Shown: in pieces, positions 13,970 through 20,268 of the stretch
Numbering within the stretch: the first letter of the stretch is position 1
How the letters are laid out: each line of letters begins with the position of its first letter
Origin: DTU018 sp003444615
GTDB lineage: Bacteria > Bacillota > Syntrophomonadia > Syntrophomonadales > Syntrophomonadaceae
NCBI GenBank assembly: GCA_049656905.1
Contig: JBASMO010000252.1
Coordinates: 1 to 21,502 of the forward strand
Reading direction: 5' to 3'
DNA: 21,502 nucleotides
Translations under genes and position numbers: made by a program
The notes under the pieces: generated by a model
The model's input: the letters and a program-made list of their open reading frames with translations, nothing else
Databases searched by the model: none
What the model was told of the DNA's origin: nothing

Positions 13970-14878
13970 CTAACCCTCCCTTGGGGTTGATCGATGAGAG
14001 CGCTTCTTACGCTGGGATATCCAGCCGGCTTTAATGACCGGTGCGGCCAGGGCTATGGAAACTATAGCCGCTGAAACCAGTTTAAGGTCGGTGGGGGGCA
14101 TGCCCAAATGCAAAGCTACTGCAATCACCAAACGATATAATATGGCTCCCAGTACCACTGCCATCAAACGGCGCAGCAGTGAGCTGATCCCAAAGAGAAC
14201 TTCTCCGATTATCACTGATGCCAGGCCGATAATCACCATACCTACACCCATACTCACATCCGCAAAAGACTGGTATTGGGCGATCAAGGCTCCTGACAGT
14301 CCTACCAGTCCGTTAGCTAAGCCTAAGCCAAATAGTATGGTGGTGTCAGTATTGACACCTACTGCTCGAACCATTTGCTGGTTGTCACCGGTGGCCCGCA
14401 ACACCAAACCGAATCTGGTCTGGAGAAATAAAAATAGTATCAAGATGACTATAATAAGTAAGAACAACGGAATTACCCACTGGGCTTGGGATTGCAGACC
14501 AGTTCCCTGTAATGAACCGAAAACAGTAGGTTGATTTAGCAGAGGAATATTAGCCCGGCCATCCATGACTCTTAAGTTCACTGAGTACAGACCCAGCATA
14601 ACCAATATGCCTGCCAGCAGAGGCTGTATTTTAAGTTTGGTATGCAATAGAGCAGTGACATTGCCGGCCAGGTATCCTGCTGCCAAGGCGGCAGGTAGGG
14701 CCAGCCAAGGATGGCCCATGGTGCACAGCATAGCGGAGACAGCAGCTCCCAGTGTAAAGCTGCTGTCCACCGTTAAATCAGGAATATTAAGGGTCCGAAA
14801 GGATATAAATACTCCCAGAGCCATAATGGCATAAATCAGGCCTAGCTCCACTGAACCCTGCAAGGCTAGAAGACTCAT
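13970..14878 (-). CDS. trpY: ABC importer permease, TrpY type
   Basis: This 302-residue permease has about eight to nine hydrophobic segments and the BPD_transp_2 (branched-chain/ribose-like) appearance: LIYAIMALGVFISFRTLNIPDLTVDSSF near the N-terminus (key residues GVFISFRTLN and DLTVDSS) and RATGDNQQMVRAVGV in the cytoplasmic coupling loop. The DLTVDSSFTLGAA motif is characteristic of permeases that pair with ABC_sub_bind lipoproteins. Its start ATG has AAAGGAG ten bases upstream. It is 61 bases from the lipoprotein gene and nearly touches the ATPase gene. The tail after the last helix is basic. It should form the homodimeric membrane channel of the importer. Tryptophan is the family prediction and is not shown by the protein itself. 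Confidence 0.85.
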   Translation of the reverse strand: MSLLALQGSVELGLIYAIMALGVFISFRTLNIPDLTVDSSFTLGAAVSAMLCTMGHPWLALPAALAAGYLAGNVTALLHTKLKIQPLLAGILVMLGLYSVNLRVMDGRANIPLLNQPTVFGSLQGTGLQSQAQWVIPLFLLIIVILILFLFLQTRFGLVLRATGDNQQMVRAVGVNTDTTILFGLGLANGLVGLSGALIAQYQSFADVSMGVGMVIIGLASVIIGEVLFGISSLLRRLMAVVLGAILYRLVIAVALHLGMPPTDLKLVSAAIVSIALAAPVIKAGWISQRKKRSHRSTPREG

Positions 14879-14939
14879 TGATTCAGTGCTCCTTTAGCAT
14901 AAAATCGCCGTCGATAGTCGATAATCTTGTCTTAATATT

Positions 14940-15935
14940 TTATTCGAAAATCTGAGCGGCTTCACTTAATACATCTTCCGGAATAGTAATGCCAATAGCT
15001 TCTGCGGTAGTCTTATTAAGGTAGACTTCCACGTCACTGAGGGTCTTAACCGGAATATCGCCAGGTTTTTGGCCTTCAAGAATCTGAACCGCTATATTGG
15101 CAGTCTCCTGGCCCAGCTTAACATAATTAATGCCATAGGTAGCTAAGCCCCCGTCTTTAACCATAGAATCCGCTCCAACGTACACGGGTATTTTAGCCTG
15201 ATTAGCTACCTGAGATACTACGGGCATAGCCGAAGCTATAGTATTATCTATCGGAGAAAAGATAGCATCTGCTTTGCTGGCTAATGATGCTGTAGCCTGC
15301 TGAACTTCAGAAGAATTCATCACCGTGGCTTCCACCACTGTTAAACCATTCTTTTGAGCATATTCTTTTAGGTTGTTGATTACAGCGATGGAATTGGTTT
15401 CACCGGAGTTATAAAGAGCCCCCACCGTTTTAATGTCGGGGGTAATCCGCAAGGCCAACTCCATGATTTTCTCGGCGGAGACTGCATCGGATGTTCCGGT
15501 TACATTGCCTCCGGGCTTCTCCAGGCTGTCTACTAAGCCTGAGCCCACTGGATCCGTACAGGCAGAAAAAACTACCGGAATTTCTTTGGTTTCACCTGCA
15601 GCGGCCTGAGCTGAAGGAGTAGCAATGGCAATAATCATATCATACTTACTGTTAGAGAACTTTTGGCAGATGGTTTTTAAGTTGTTCTGATCATTTTGAG
15701 CATTCTGATAGTCGATGATAACATTTTCGCCATCCCGGTATCCTTTTTCGGCTAGTTGCTCAACAATGGCTTCGCGAATAGTGTTGAGGGAGGGATGTTC
15801 CACAATCTGCACAATACCAATTTTAATTTGGTCATCAGCTTGACTGGATTCCCCTCCTGCTGAACAGCCGGCTGCCAATACCAGCAGCATTACCGACAGC
15901 AACAAAGATACCGTACTCCTCATAATCCTTTTCAT
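14940..15935 (-). CDS. trpX: ABC importer substrate-binding lipoprotein, TrpX type
   Basis: This 331-residue protein starts with a lipoprotein signal, MKRIMRS then a hydrophobic core and LVLAAGC, with the lipid-bearing Cys at residue 24. The rest is the periplasmic-binding-protein fold of the ABC_sub_bind family: KIGIVQIVEHPSLNTI at the front, DMIIAIATPSAQAA, PVVFSACTDPVGSGLV and TIASAMP further on. It should catch the substrate outside and deliver it to the permease encoded downstream. AGGAGG stands upstream of ATG. It is the first gene of the operon, about 100 bases after the T-box terminator, so it is under amino-acid starvation control. The family is firm. Tryptophan as substrate follows from other T-box-linked members of this family. 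Confidence 0.87.
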   Translation of the reverse strand: MKRIMRSTVSLLLSVMLLVLAAGCSAGGESSQADDQIKIGIVQIVEHPSLNTIREAIVEQLAEKGYRDGENVIIDYQNAQNDQNNLKTICQKFSNSKYDMIIAIATPSAQAAAGETKEIPVVFSACTDPVGSGLVDSLEKPGGNVTGTSDAVSAEKIMELALRITPDIKTVGALYNSGETNSIAVINNLKEYAQKNGLTVVEATVMNSSEVQQATASLASKADAIFSPIDNTIASAMPVVSQVANQAKIPVYVGADSMVKDGGLATYGINYVKLGQETANIAVQILEGQKPGDIPVKTLSDVEVYLNKTTAEAIGITIPEDVLSEAAQIFE

Positions 15936-15968
15936 TCCAATTCCTCCTTAAAAATTCTAGTTGGTGCG

Positions 15969-16013
15969 CTCATCTCTGCTCTGCTCATCTTAGCTCGACT
16001 CATCTCCGACGAA
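15969..16013 (-). repeat. Three 15-base tandem repeats in the trpX leader
   Basis: On the plus strand CTCATCT occurs at 15969, 15984 and 15999, exactly 15 bases apart; the following eight bases are less conserved (copies 1 and 2 share GCTC). They lie between the T-box terminator and the trpX ribosome site, so they are in the message only when the terminator is read through. Function is unknown. Confidence 0.6.
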
Positions 16014-16030
16014 GGCATTGGAAGGGCCGC

Positions 16031-16068
16031 AAAAAATAAAAACATCCATCCTAATTAAGGACAGATGT
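16031..16068 (-). terminator. T-box-controlled terminator
   Basis: The transcript pairs ACAUC-U-GUCCU with AGGAUGGAUGU and runs into UUUUAUUUUUU. The stem competes with the antiterminator directly upstream. Confidence 0.87.
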
Positions 16069-16293
16069 ATAATCTGCGGTACCACCTTAGTTGGTACATA
16101 TGTACCCCCTCACAGAGTGCTACGCACCCATAGCCTTATAACGCAGGCCAAGCGTCGCAAGCTACTGCAGTCTTTAATAGACTGGTTCACCTCACCCTCC
16201 GAGGACCATTGTTCCACTCCATTTCCGCCGGGATTCCAGCTTTCCCCGACTCTCTGTAGGCTGGTGGTGGTTTTACTTCCTCATCATCAGTGT
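16031..16293 (-). promoter_or_regulatory. T-box riboswitch leader of the trpXYZ-type operon
   Basis: The leader has the T-box core AACUAAGGUGGUACCGCAG at 16092-16074 (read on the minus strand), a GGUACAUAUGUACC hairpin just before it, and a terminator just after. Further upstream are stem I features: GAUGAGGAAGUA at the base, the AGAGAG element, a distal hairpin GUCGGG/CCCGGC, and the 3' loop GUGGAACAAUGGUCCUC. Uncharged tRNA should bind the leader, favour the antiterminator, and allow expression. The base helix GAGGA/UCCUC brackets AACAAUGG, so the specifier is AAU, AUG or UGG. UGG (tryptophan) agrees with the importer type; strict alignment to the usual GAA-N-specifier spacing would read AAU. 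Confidence 0.9.
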
Positions 16294-16299
16294 AACAAC

Positions 16300-16329
16300 A
16301 TGATAACCAGAGCCCGAACCAAATGTCAA
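16300..16329 (-). promoter_or_regulatory. Sigma-A promoter of the T-box leader
   Basis: On the minus strand a perfect TTGACA (16329-16324) is followed after 18 bases by TATCAT (16305-16300). The predicted start near 16293 falls just before stem I of the T-box. Confidence 0.78.
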
Positions 16330-16370
16330 TCAAATTTCCTGGGAAAAAATGATAGCAAGTATTGCATTAG

Positions 16371-16673
16371 CTAGTAATTAAAATTCACGTATGCTTCGCC
16401 CACTTCCTGGGCGTAAGCCTCAAGCTGTTCCCGTTCCATCTGAGGAATTTGTCTAATAGGTAAGGTTTCATGACAACGGGGACAGACCACCCGGAAACTT
16501 TCCCATTCCTTTTCGTGGTCAGCCCTCTGTAACAAAACATAAATCAAGGTGGGGGTAGATTTACCCTTCACAGAATATTTGGAAGCAGTCTCTAAAGTCC
16601 AATTATACTCATTTACATAGTTGCCGCAGCGGGAACAATATATCATTAATTCGGCTGCTTCGCTCAGGCGCAT
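16371..16673 (-). CDS. Small protein with two cysteine pairs, paralogue of the 16773 protein
   Basis: I do not recognise the family. This 100-residue soluble protein has two CxxC pairs, CSRC near residue 13 and CPRC near residue 64, which could bind one zinc ion as a split zinc ribbon. Between them lie EYNWTLETASKYSV and PTLIYVLL. The C-terminus is acidic and ends in aromatic residues. The divergent neighbour shares ELMI-C-CG, EYNWTL, YS, PT-I-V-L, CPRC, YAQ--GE-Y in the same order, so the two are paralogues. There is no membrane segment or signal. The ribosome site (GAAAGAG) is weak; an internal ATG at MIYCSRC is possible. It ends a few bases before the T-box promoter region. Function is unknown. 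Confidence 0.75.
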   Translation of the reverse strand: MRLSEAAELMIYCSRCGNYVNEYNWTLETASKYSVKGKSTPTLIYVLLQRADHEKEWESFRVVCPRCHETLPIRQIPQMEREQLEAYAQEVGEAYVNFNY

Positions 16674-16772
16674 AGCAGTTCACTCTTTCTCAGGTGGTGT
16701 GAAAAAAGTCGTTAATAGAATTATAATATAAATAAATAGTTCGAGCACATATTATTATAAAGGAGAAATTCC

Positions 16773-17081
16773 ATGGGACTGAGAAAACAGGAAGCTGAAC
16801 TCATGATACGTTGTCCAGAATGCGGTAGACAATCCGATGAATATAACTGGACCCTTAAAACCGCAGCTCACTATTCCATAGGAGAAGAAACTTGTCCCAC
16901 CGTTATTCAGGTGATTCTGGCCACCCTGGAGGGGCAGGGAGATTTATTTGCGGGTTACCGTATGATCTGTCCCCGCTGCAATTACGGCATAGATTTTACA
17001 CGTATTGAAATCCCTGAATATGAGGAAGTAATGAATTATGCGCAGCTGGCAGGAGAGGATTACTGTCAGGGTTGGTACTAG
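16773..17081 (+). CDS. Small protein with two cysteine pairs, paralogue of the 16371 protein
   Basis: This 102-residue protein has CPEC (about 14-17) and CPRC (about 68-71), with DEYNWTLKTAAHYSI and CPTVIQVIL between them, and a C-terminal YAQLAGEDYCQGWY. It aligns along its length with the divergent 100-residue protein, roughly 40 percent by eye. AAAGGAG lies eight bases before ATG. The intervening 99 bases are AT-rich (TTATAATATAAATAA) and should hold both promoters, though I cannot place -35 elements. The protein is probably cytoplasmic and zinc-binding. The conserved EYNWTL block between the cysteine pairs would be the family signature. No function can be named. Confidence 0.8.
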   Translation: MGLRKQEAELMIRCPECGRQSDEYNWTLKTAAHYSIGEETCPTVIQVILATLEGQGDLFAGYRMICPRCNYGIDFTRIEIPEYEEVMNYAQLAGEDYCQGWY

Positions 17082-17267
17082 AAAGTAACCTGAAAAAAGC
17101 TTTAATAGTGGACAATTTGCTTTTTCTGGCAACATCAGTTAAAATAGAGTTTGCTTATTCATGCTTGCGATGGATGTTAGCCCTTCTCTCGATTAGCCCA
17201 GTCTTGGGAAGTTAGGGAATTTAAGGCGCTTCCCCTGGCATGGGATAATAATTGAGGAGGGTATTTA

Positions 17268-17570
17268 ATGTATTCAGACAAGACCTTGACCTGTAAAGAG
17301 TGTGGACGTGAATTCGAATTCACTGCAGCTGAGCAGGAATTCTACGACCAGAAGGGTTTTACCAATGAGCCTGGCCGCTGCCCGGAATGCCGTGCAGCTC
17401 GCAAAGCTCGCAACCGGGATAGCGGATATGGACGGACAGAACGTCAGATGTATCCGGCTGTATGTGCAACCTGTGGACAGGAAACCACAGTACCATTCCA
17501 GCCTTCTGGTGATCGGCCTGTTTACTGCCGGGATTGCTATCGACCTCAACCTCGCCGTAACAGCTGGTAA
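17268..17570 (+). CDS. Zinc-ribbon protein, zf-trcl-like
   Basis: This 100-residue basic protein has four cysteine pairs: CKEC (about 9-12), CPEC (38-41), CATC (66-69) and CRDC (88-91). The first half, TCKECGREFEFTAAEQEFY and GRCPECR, is the zf-trcl probable zinc ribbon. The second, CATCGQETTVPFQP and RPVYCRDCY, is the short C-terminal ribbon often found with it. Two zinc ions are expected. The middle is arginine-rich, which suggests nucleic-acid or ribosome contact, but the family has no settled role. GAGGAGGG lies before ATG, and a strong terminator follows. The gene sits next to the two-paralogue pair of small cysteine-rich proteins but is not clearly homologous to them. Confidence 0.87.
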   Translation: MYSDKTLTCKECGREFEFTAAEQEFYDQKGFTNEPGRCPECRAARKARNRDSGYGRTERQMYPAVCATCGQETTVPFQPSGDRPVYCRDCYRPQPRRNSW

Positions 17571-17577
17571 ACAACAA

Positions 17578-17610
17578 CTCCCCGGAAGATGATAAACCGG
17601 GGAGTTTTTT
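17578..17610 (+). terminator. Terminator of the zinc-ribbon gene
   Basis: CTCCCCGG pairs perfectly with CCGGGGAG around an 11-base loop and is followed by TTTTTT. On the minus strand it is followed by TTGTTGTTTA, so it may also end the convergent thioesterase transcript. Confidence 0.9.
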
Positions 17611-17619
17611 AATGGTGCA

Positions 17620-18060
17620 CTATTTGGAGGGCGGCAATATTATATAATTGGTAACCGCTGTGGCAATCAATTTATTATCGTTATTAAAGGCTTCACCTAT
17701 TAAGTGGATGGTGGTTTTGCCTTTGGACTGTATACGAGCTACCGTTTTCAGAGTATCCCCTAAAAATATGGGACGATGAAAAGTAGTGCTGATATCGATG
17801 GTGGCAATAGGAACCTTATCGGTTACTAGATAGCACAGATGTCCAAAAGTGTTGTCAAGAGCAGCGCATATTAATCCACCCTGCATGGAACCAGCCAGAT
17901 TCAAGAATTCCTCTTTTACAGGATATATGACGGTAAGGCTCTGCTCGGGAATATATTCGATGGTTTTTTGCTGCAATAAAAAAGAACAGCCGGGTCTTTT
18001 GTCTACCTTTTCAAAGGTTTTCTTCAGAATCTCACTTCGATCGGTAATTGCTTCCTGCAT
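17620..18060 (-). CDS. PaaI-like hotdog-fold acyl-CoA thioesterase
   Basis: This 146-residue protein has the hotdog-fold thioesterase signature: MQGGLICAALDNTFGHLCY, with Gly-Gly and the catalytic Asp of the PaaI family, then PIATIDISTTFHRPIFLGDTL and KGKTTIHLIGEAFN. Such enzymes hydrolyse acyl-CoA or aryl-CoA thioesters in the cytoplasm. I chose ATG 18060 because AGGGGG lies seven bases upstream; TTG 18066 is too close to it. It is convergent with the zinc-ribbon gene and divergent from the nitroreductase gene, so it is a single-gene unit. The acyl group is unknown. Other acyl-CoA genes lie a little further on, which fits a metabolism rich in CoA esters. Confidence 0.88.
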   Translation of the reverse strand: MQEAITDRSEILKKTFEKVDKRPGCSFLLQQKTIEYIPEQSLTVIYPVKEEFLNLAGSMQGGLICAALDNTFGHLCYLVTDKVPIATIDISTTFHRPIFLGDTLKTVARIQSKGKTTIHLIGEAFNNDNKLIATAVTNYIILPPSK

Positions 18061-18262
18061 TCCCAAACCCCCTAGTTTTTATTCTATTTTACCCTGTCTT
18101 AACAAAGAATCATAGGAATATACATTAAAACCATCTAAGGCAAAGCTTATCCACCTATACCAACATCTGGCTTTTAATATCGTTTCGTAAAATGTCCCAT
18201 CTCAATATGAGGTAAAATACCAATTAGAAGAGATGATTATTGGTTCGAAGGAGGTTTTAAAG

Positions 18263-18790
18263 ATGGATTGCTTTGAGGCTATTAATAGCAGACGCAGTAT
18301 ACGTAATTTCTTGAGTGAACCCATACCTAAGGAAGATGTGCTTAAGATAATGGATGCGGGAAGGATGGCCCCATCAGCTGGTAACCTTCAGCCCTGTTAT
18401 TTTATTGCGGTAACTGAGCCACAACAAATCCAGTTATTGAAGGAGGCGGCTTTAGGGCAAGAGCATGTTGGTCAGGCCCCTTGTAATATTGTGGTCTGTG
18501 TAGATCCGGAGCGCTCAGCTCACTATGGAGATGTAGGACGTAATTATTTGTGCTTGCTGGATGCCGCTAACGCTACCCAGAATATGCTTTTGGCAGCTAC
18601 TGCCTTGGGACATGGGTCTTGCTGGGTAGCTGGTTTCAGTGAAAGAAGAGTAAAAAAATTGCTAGGCCTTCCCGAACGTTTCCGGGTGGTATCTCTCATA
18701 CCTATTGGCAAAGCAGCAGCTGAACAAGAGATGCGGCGGCCCCGCCGGCCCTTGGAAGAAATGGTCTTTTGGCAAAAGTGGCATGACTAA
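18263..18790 (+). CDS. Nitroreductase-family FMN-dependent oxidoreductase
   Basis: This 175-residue protein begins with the nitroreductase motif AINSRRSIRNF, followed by GRMAPSAGNLQPCYFI, which forms the FMN site, and LLAATALGHGSCWVAGF plus LIPIGKA near the C-terminus. These are typical of short, single-domain members of the family. They reduce nitro compounds, quinones or other acceptors with NAD(P)H as homodimers. I chose ATG 18263, which has GAAGGAGG upstream; an upstream start at 18233 would bury that site. It is a lone gene between divergent and downstream neighbours. The physiological substrate cannot be named. Confidence 0.9.
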   Translation: MDCFEAINSRRSIRNFLSEPIPKEDVLKIMDAGRMAPSAGNLQPCYFIAVTEPQQIQLLKEAALGQEHVGQAPCNIVVCVDPERSAHYGDVGRNYLCLLDAANATQNMLLAATALGHGSCWVAGFSERRVKKLLGLPERFRVVSLIPIGKAAAEQEMRRPRRPLEEMVFWQKWHD

Positions 18791-18901
18791 TGAAATAGTG
18801 GGAGAGGGAATTACTTTTATCATCCCTGGTGGTTCATGTTAGGTATATAAAAATAATATCCAGTGCCTTATTCTTGAAATATACCAGGGTTTTATCAACT
18901 A

Positions 18902-18910
18902 TGTTATAAT
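18902..18910 (+). promoter_or_regulatory. Extended -10 promoter of the MORN gene
   Basis: TGTTATAAT is a perfect TGn-TATAAT extended -10 element, 50 bases before the MORN start codon. No good -35 lies 17 bases upstream, as is usual for this class. Confidence 0.6.
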
Positions 18911-18960
18911 TTAGATGGATACTACAAAGAGGGGAATTTAGCTAAAAAAGGGGTGGTGTA

Positions 18961-19287
18961 ATGTCGGAAGAACTGCGTAAACACAGGGGACAGATCAGCA
19001 AAGAAGTGTTGCAAAGTTACGGTTTATCGGTTGCTTATGATGGAGAAATGAAGGAAGGAAGGCCGCATGGGTACGGCAAAGCTTATTATAGAGACGGGCG
19101 TTTTTATGAAGGCGAGTGGTATAAAGGGAGACCTCATGGTGAGGGAAAACTATACTACGACAACATGAACATATGGTATGAAGGCCAGTGGGTTAAAGGT
19201 AAAAGAGAAGGATATGGGAAATCCTATTATGAAGATGGGACTTTAGCCTTTGAAGGGGAATGGAAAGACGGTAAACCGGTTAAATGA
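18961..19287 (+). CDS. Small MORN-repeat protein
   Basis: This 108-residue protein is mostly MORN repeats. Units start near residues 26, 48, 71 and 95, with the pattern YEGEWxxGRPHGxGKxYYxDG; the last is partial. A 25-residue N-terminal segment precedes them. MORN repeats form extended beta-hairpin sheets and are thought to support protein or membrane-lipid contacts. There is no signal peptide or membrane helix, so the protein is cytoplasmic. GGGGTGGTG lies before ATG. It is a single-gene unit with its own promoter and terminator. Such short stand-alone bacterial MORN proteins have no agreed role. The repeat assignment is certain; function is not. Confidence 0.9.
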   Translation: MSEELRKHRGQISKEVLQSYGLSVAYDGEMKEGRPHGYGKAYYRDGRFYEGEWYKGRPHGEGKLYYDNMNIWYEGQWVKGKREGYGKSYYEDGTLAFEGEWKDGKPVK

Positions 19288-19307
19288 ATTATATTAGTAA
19301 CCACAAT

Positions 19308-19332
19308 TACCCAGGTAGTCCGTACCTGGGTA
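19308..19332 (+). terminator. Hairpin behind the MORN gene
   Basis: TACCCAGGTA and TACCTGGGTA form a perfect 10-bp stem with a five-base loop, 20 bases after the stop. The tail TTATCATGTTAT is weakly T-rich. Confidence 0.65.
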
Positions 19333-19434
19333 TTATCATGTTATAAAGTGTAAATTAGCTGTCTGACCTGCAATGGTTATGTACAATTCTGGTAGAATAC
19401 AAGCAGAGGATTTGAGGAAGGGAAAGGTGATGAC

Positions 19435-20202
19435 ATGGCTTACGAGTACATAGTGGAAGATGATATTGTTATTTTTAAGTTCAAACAAGGTAAGACCAAT
19501 CCTATTTCGATGGAGACTTTACAAGGCTTGAGCGAAGTTGTGGAACGGGTTAACCAGGAAGAACAGCTTAAAGGTATAATTCTTACCGGCGAAGGCCGCT
19601 ATTTATCTAGTGGTTTTGATCTTAAAACCTTTACAACCTTTGCAAGCGACCAAGCTATTATTGACTGGTTTACTTTTGAAGAAGAGACCTTATACAAGGT
19701 ATTTACCTGCTCCAAGCCGGTAATAGCTGCTATTAACGGTCATGCTACGGCTGCGGGAATGATTTTCTCTATGGCTTGTGATTATCGTATCTGTGTGAAC
19801 CATCCTAAAATTAAGTTAGGCATGACCGAAATCAAAATAGGACTGGCTTTGACTCCGGCAGAAGCAGAAGTAATGCGGTTTGGTTTGGATACTGATGCCA
19901 ATTACCGCGATGTTATCTTCAAGGGTGAGCTATTTGATCCGACTTGGGCACTGGAACATCGTGTTGTTGACGAGTTAGTGGAAAATGTAGATGAATTAAA
20001 AGAAAAAGCCAAAGCCAAGGTATCAGCATTAATTGATACACCGGGACGTCCTTTTATCCTGTTGAAAGATATGCAAAAACGGCATGCGGCCAAGGCCATT
20101 CGAGAAGGAATAGAGGAATATGATTTTCAACTGCTGGTAGATACCTTTACCAATGAGTCAGTTGTAAACACGTTGAAAATGGTGCTGGCTGCCATTAGCT
20201 GA
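19435..20202 (+). CDS. Crotonase-fold protein, probably enoyl-CoA isomerase type
   Basis: This 255-residue enoyl-CoA hydratase/isomerase superfamily protein has the oxyanion-hole regions LSSGFDLKTF (57-66) and AAINGHATAAGMIFSMACDY (98-117). The glutamate of the second acid region is present (MTEIKIG, E132), matching Glu164 of mammalian hydratase. The position of hydratase Glu144 is not acidic (AAGMIFSMACD). One remaining Glu is the pattern of delta3-delta2-enoyl-CoA isomerases, so isomerisation of double bonds in acyl-CoAs is more likely than hydration. The start at 19435 has GGAAAGGTGATG upstream. It stands alone, convergent with the CoA-transferase gene through a shared terminator. The superfamily is firm; the exact reaction is inferred. 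Confidence 0.88.
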   Translation: MAYEYIVEDDIVIFKFKQGKTNPISMETLQGLSEVVERVNQEEQLKGIILTGEGRYLSSGFDLKTFTTFASDQAIIDWFTFEEETLYKVFTCSKPVIAAINGHATAAGMIFSMACDYRICVNHPKIKLGMTEIKIGLALTPAEAEVMRFGLDTDANYRDVIFKGELFDPTWALEHRVVDELVENVDELKEKAKAKVSALIDTPGRPFILLKDMQKRHAAKAIREGIEEYDFQLLVDTFTNESVVNTLKMVLAAIS

Positions 20203-20227
20203 TAACCAGCTGATATTCAAAGAAATG

Positions 20228-20254
20228 AAAAGAGGCCCTTTAGGGGCCTCTTTT
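20228..20254. terminator. Bidirectional terminator between crotonase and CoA-transferase genes
   Basis: AAAAGAGGCCC and GGGCCTCTTTT form a near-perfect 11-bp stem with a small loop. A-tract and T-tract are symmetric, so the structure works on both strands. It lies between the two convergent stops. Confidence 0.92.
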
Positions 20255-20268
20255 ACAGTGCAGTGAAG

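Noticed and set aside
13478..14834. Long open frames on the plus strand opposite the ABC importer genes
   Set aside because: Opposite-strand shadows of clearly conserved ATPase and permease genes, without family motifs or ribosome sites.
16018..16374. A 118-codon plus-strand ORF
   Set aside because: It is antisense to the T-box leader and its promoter, which explain the sequence fully.
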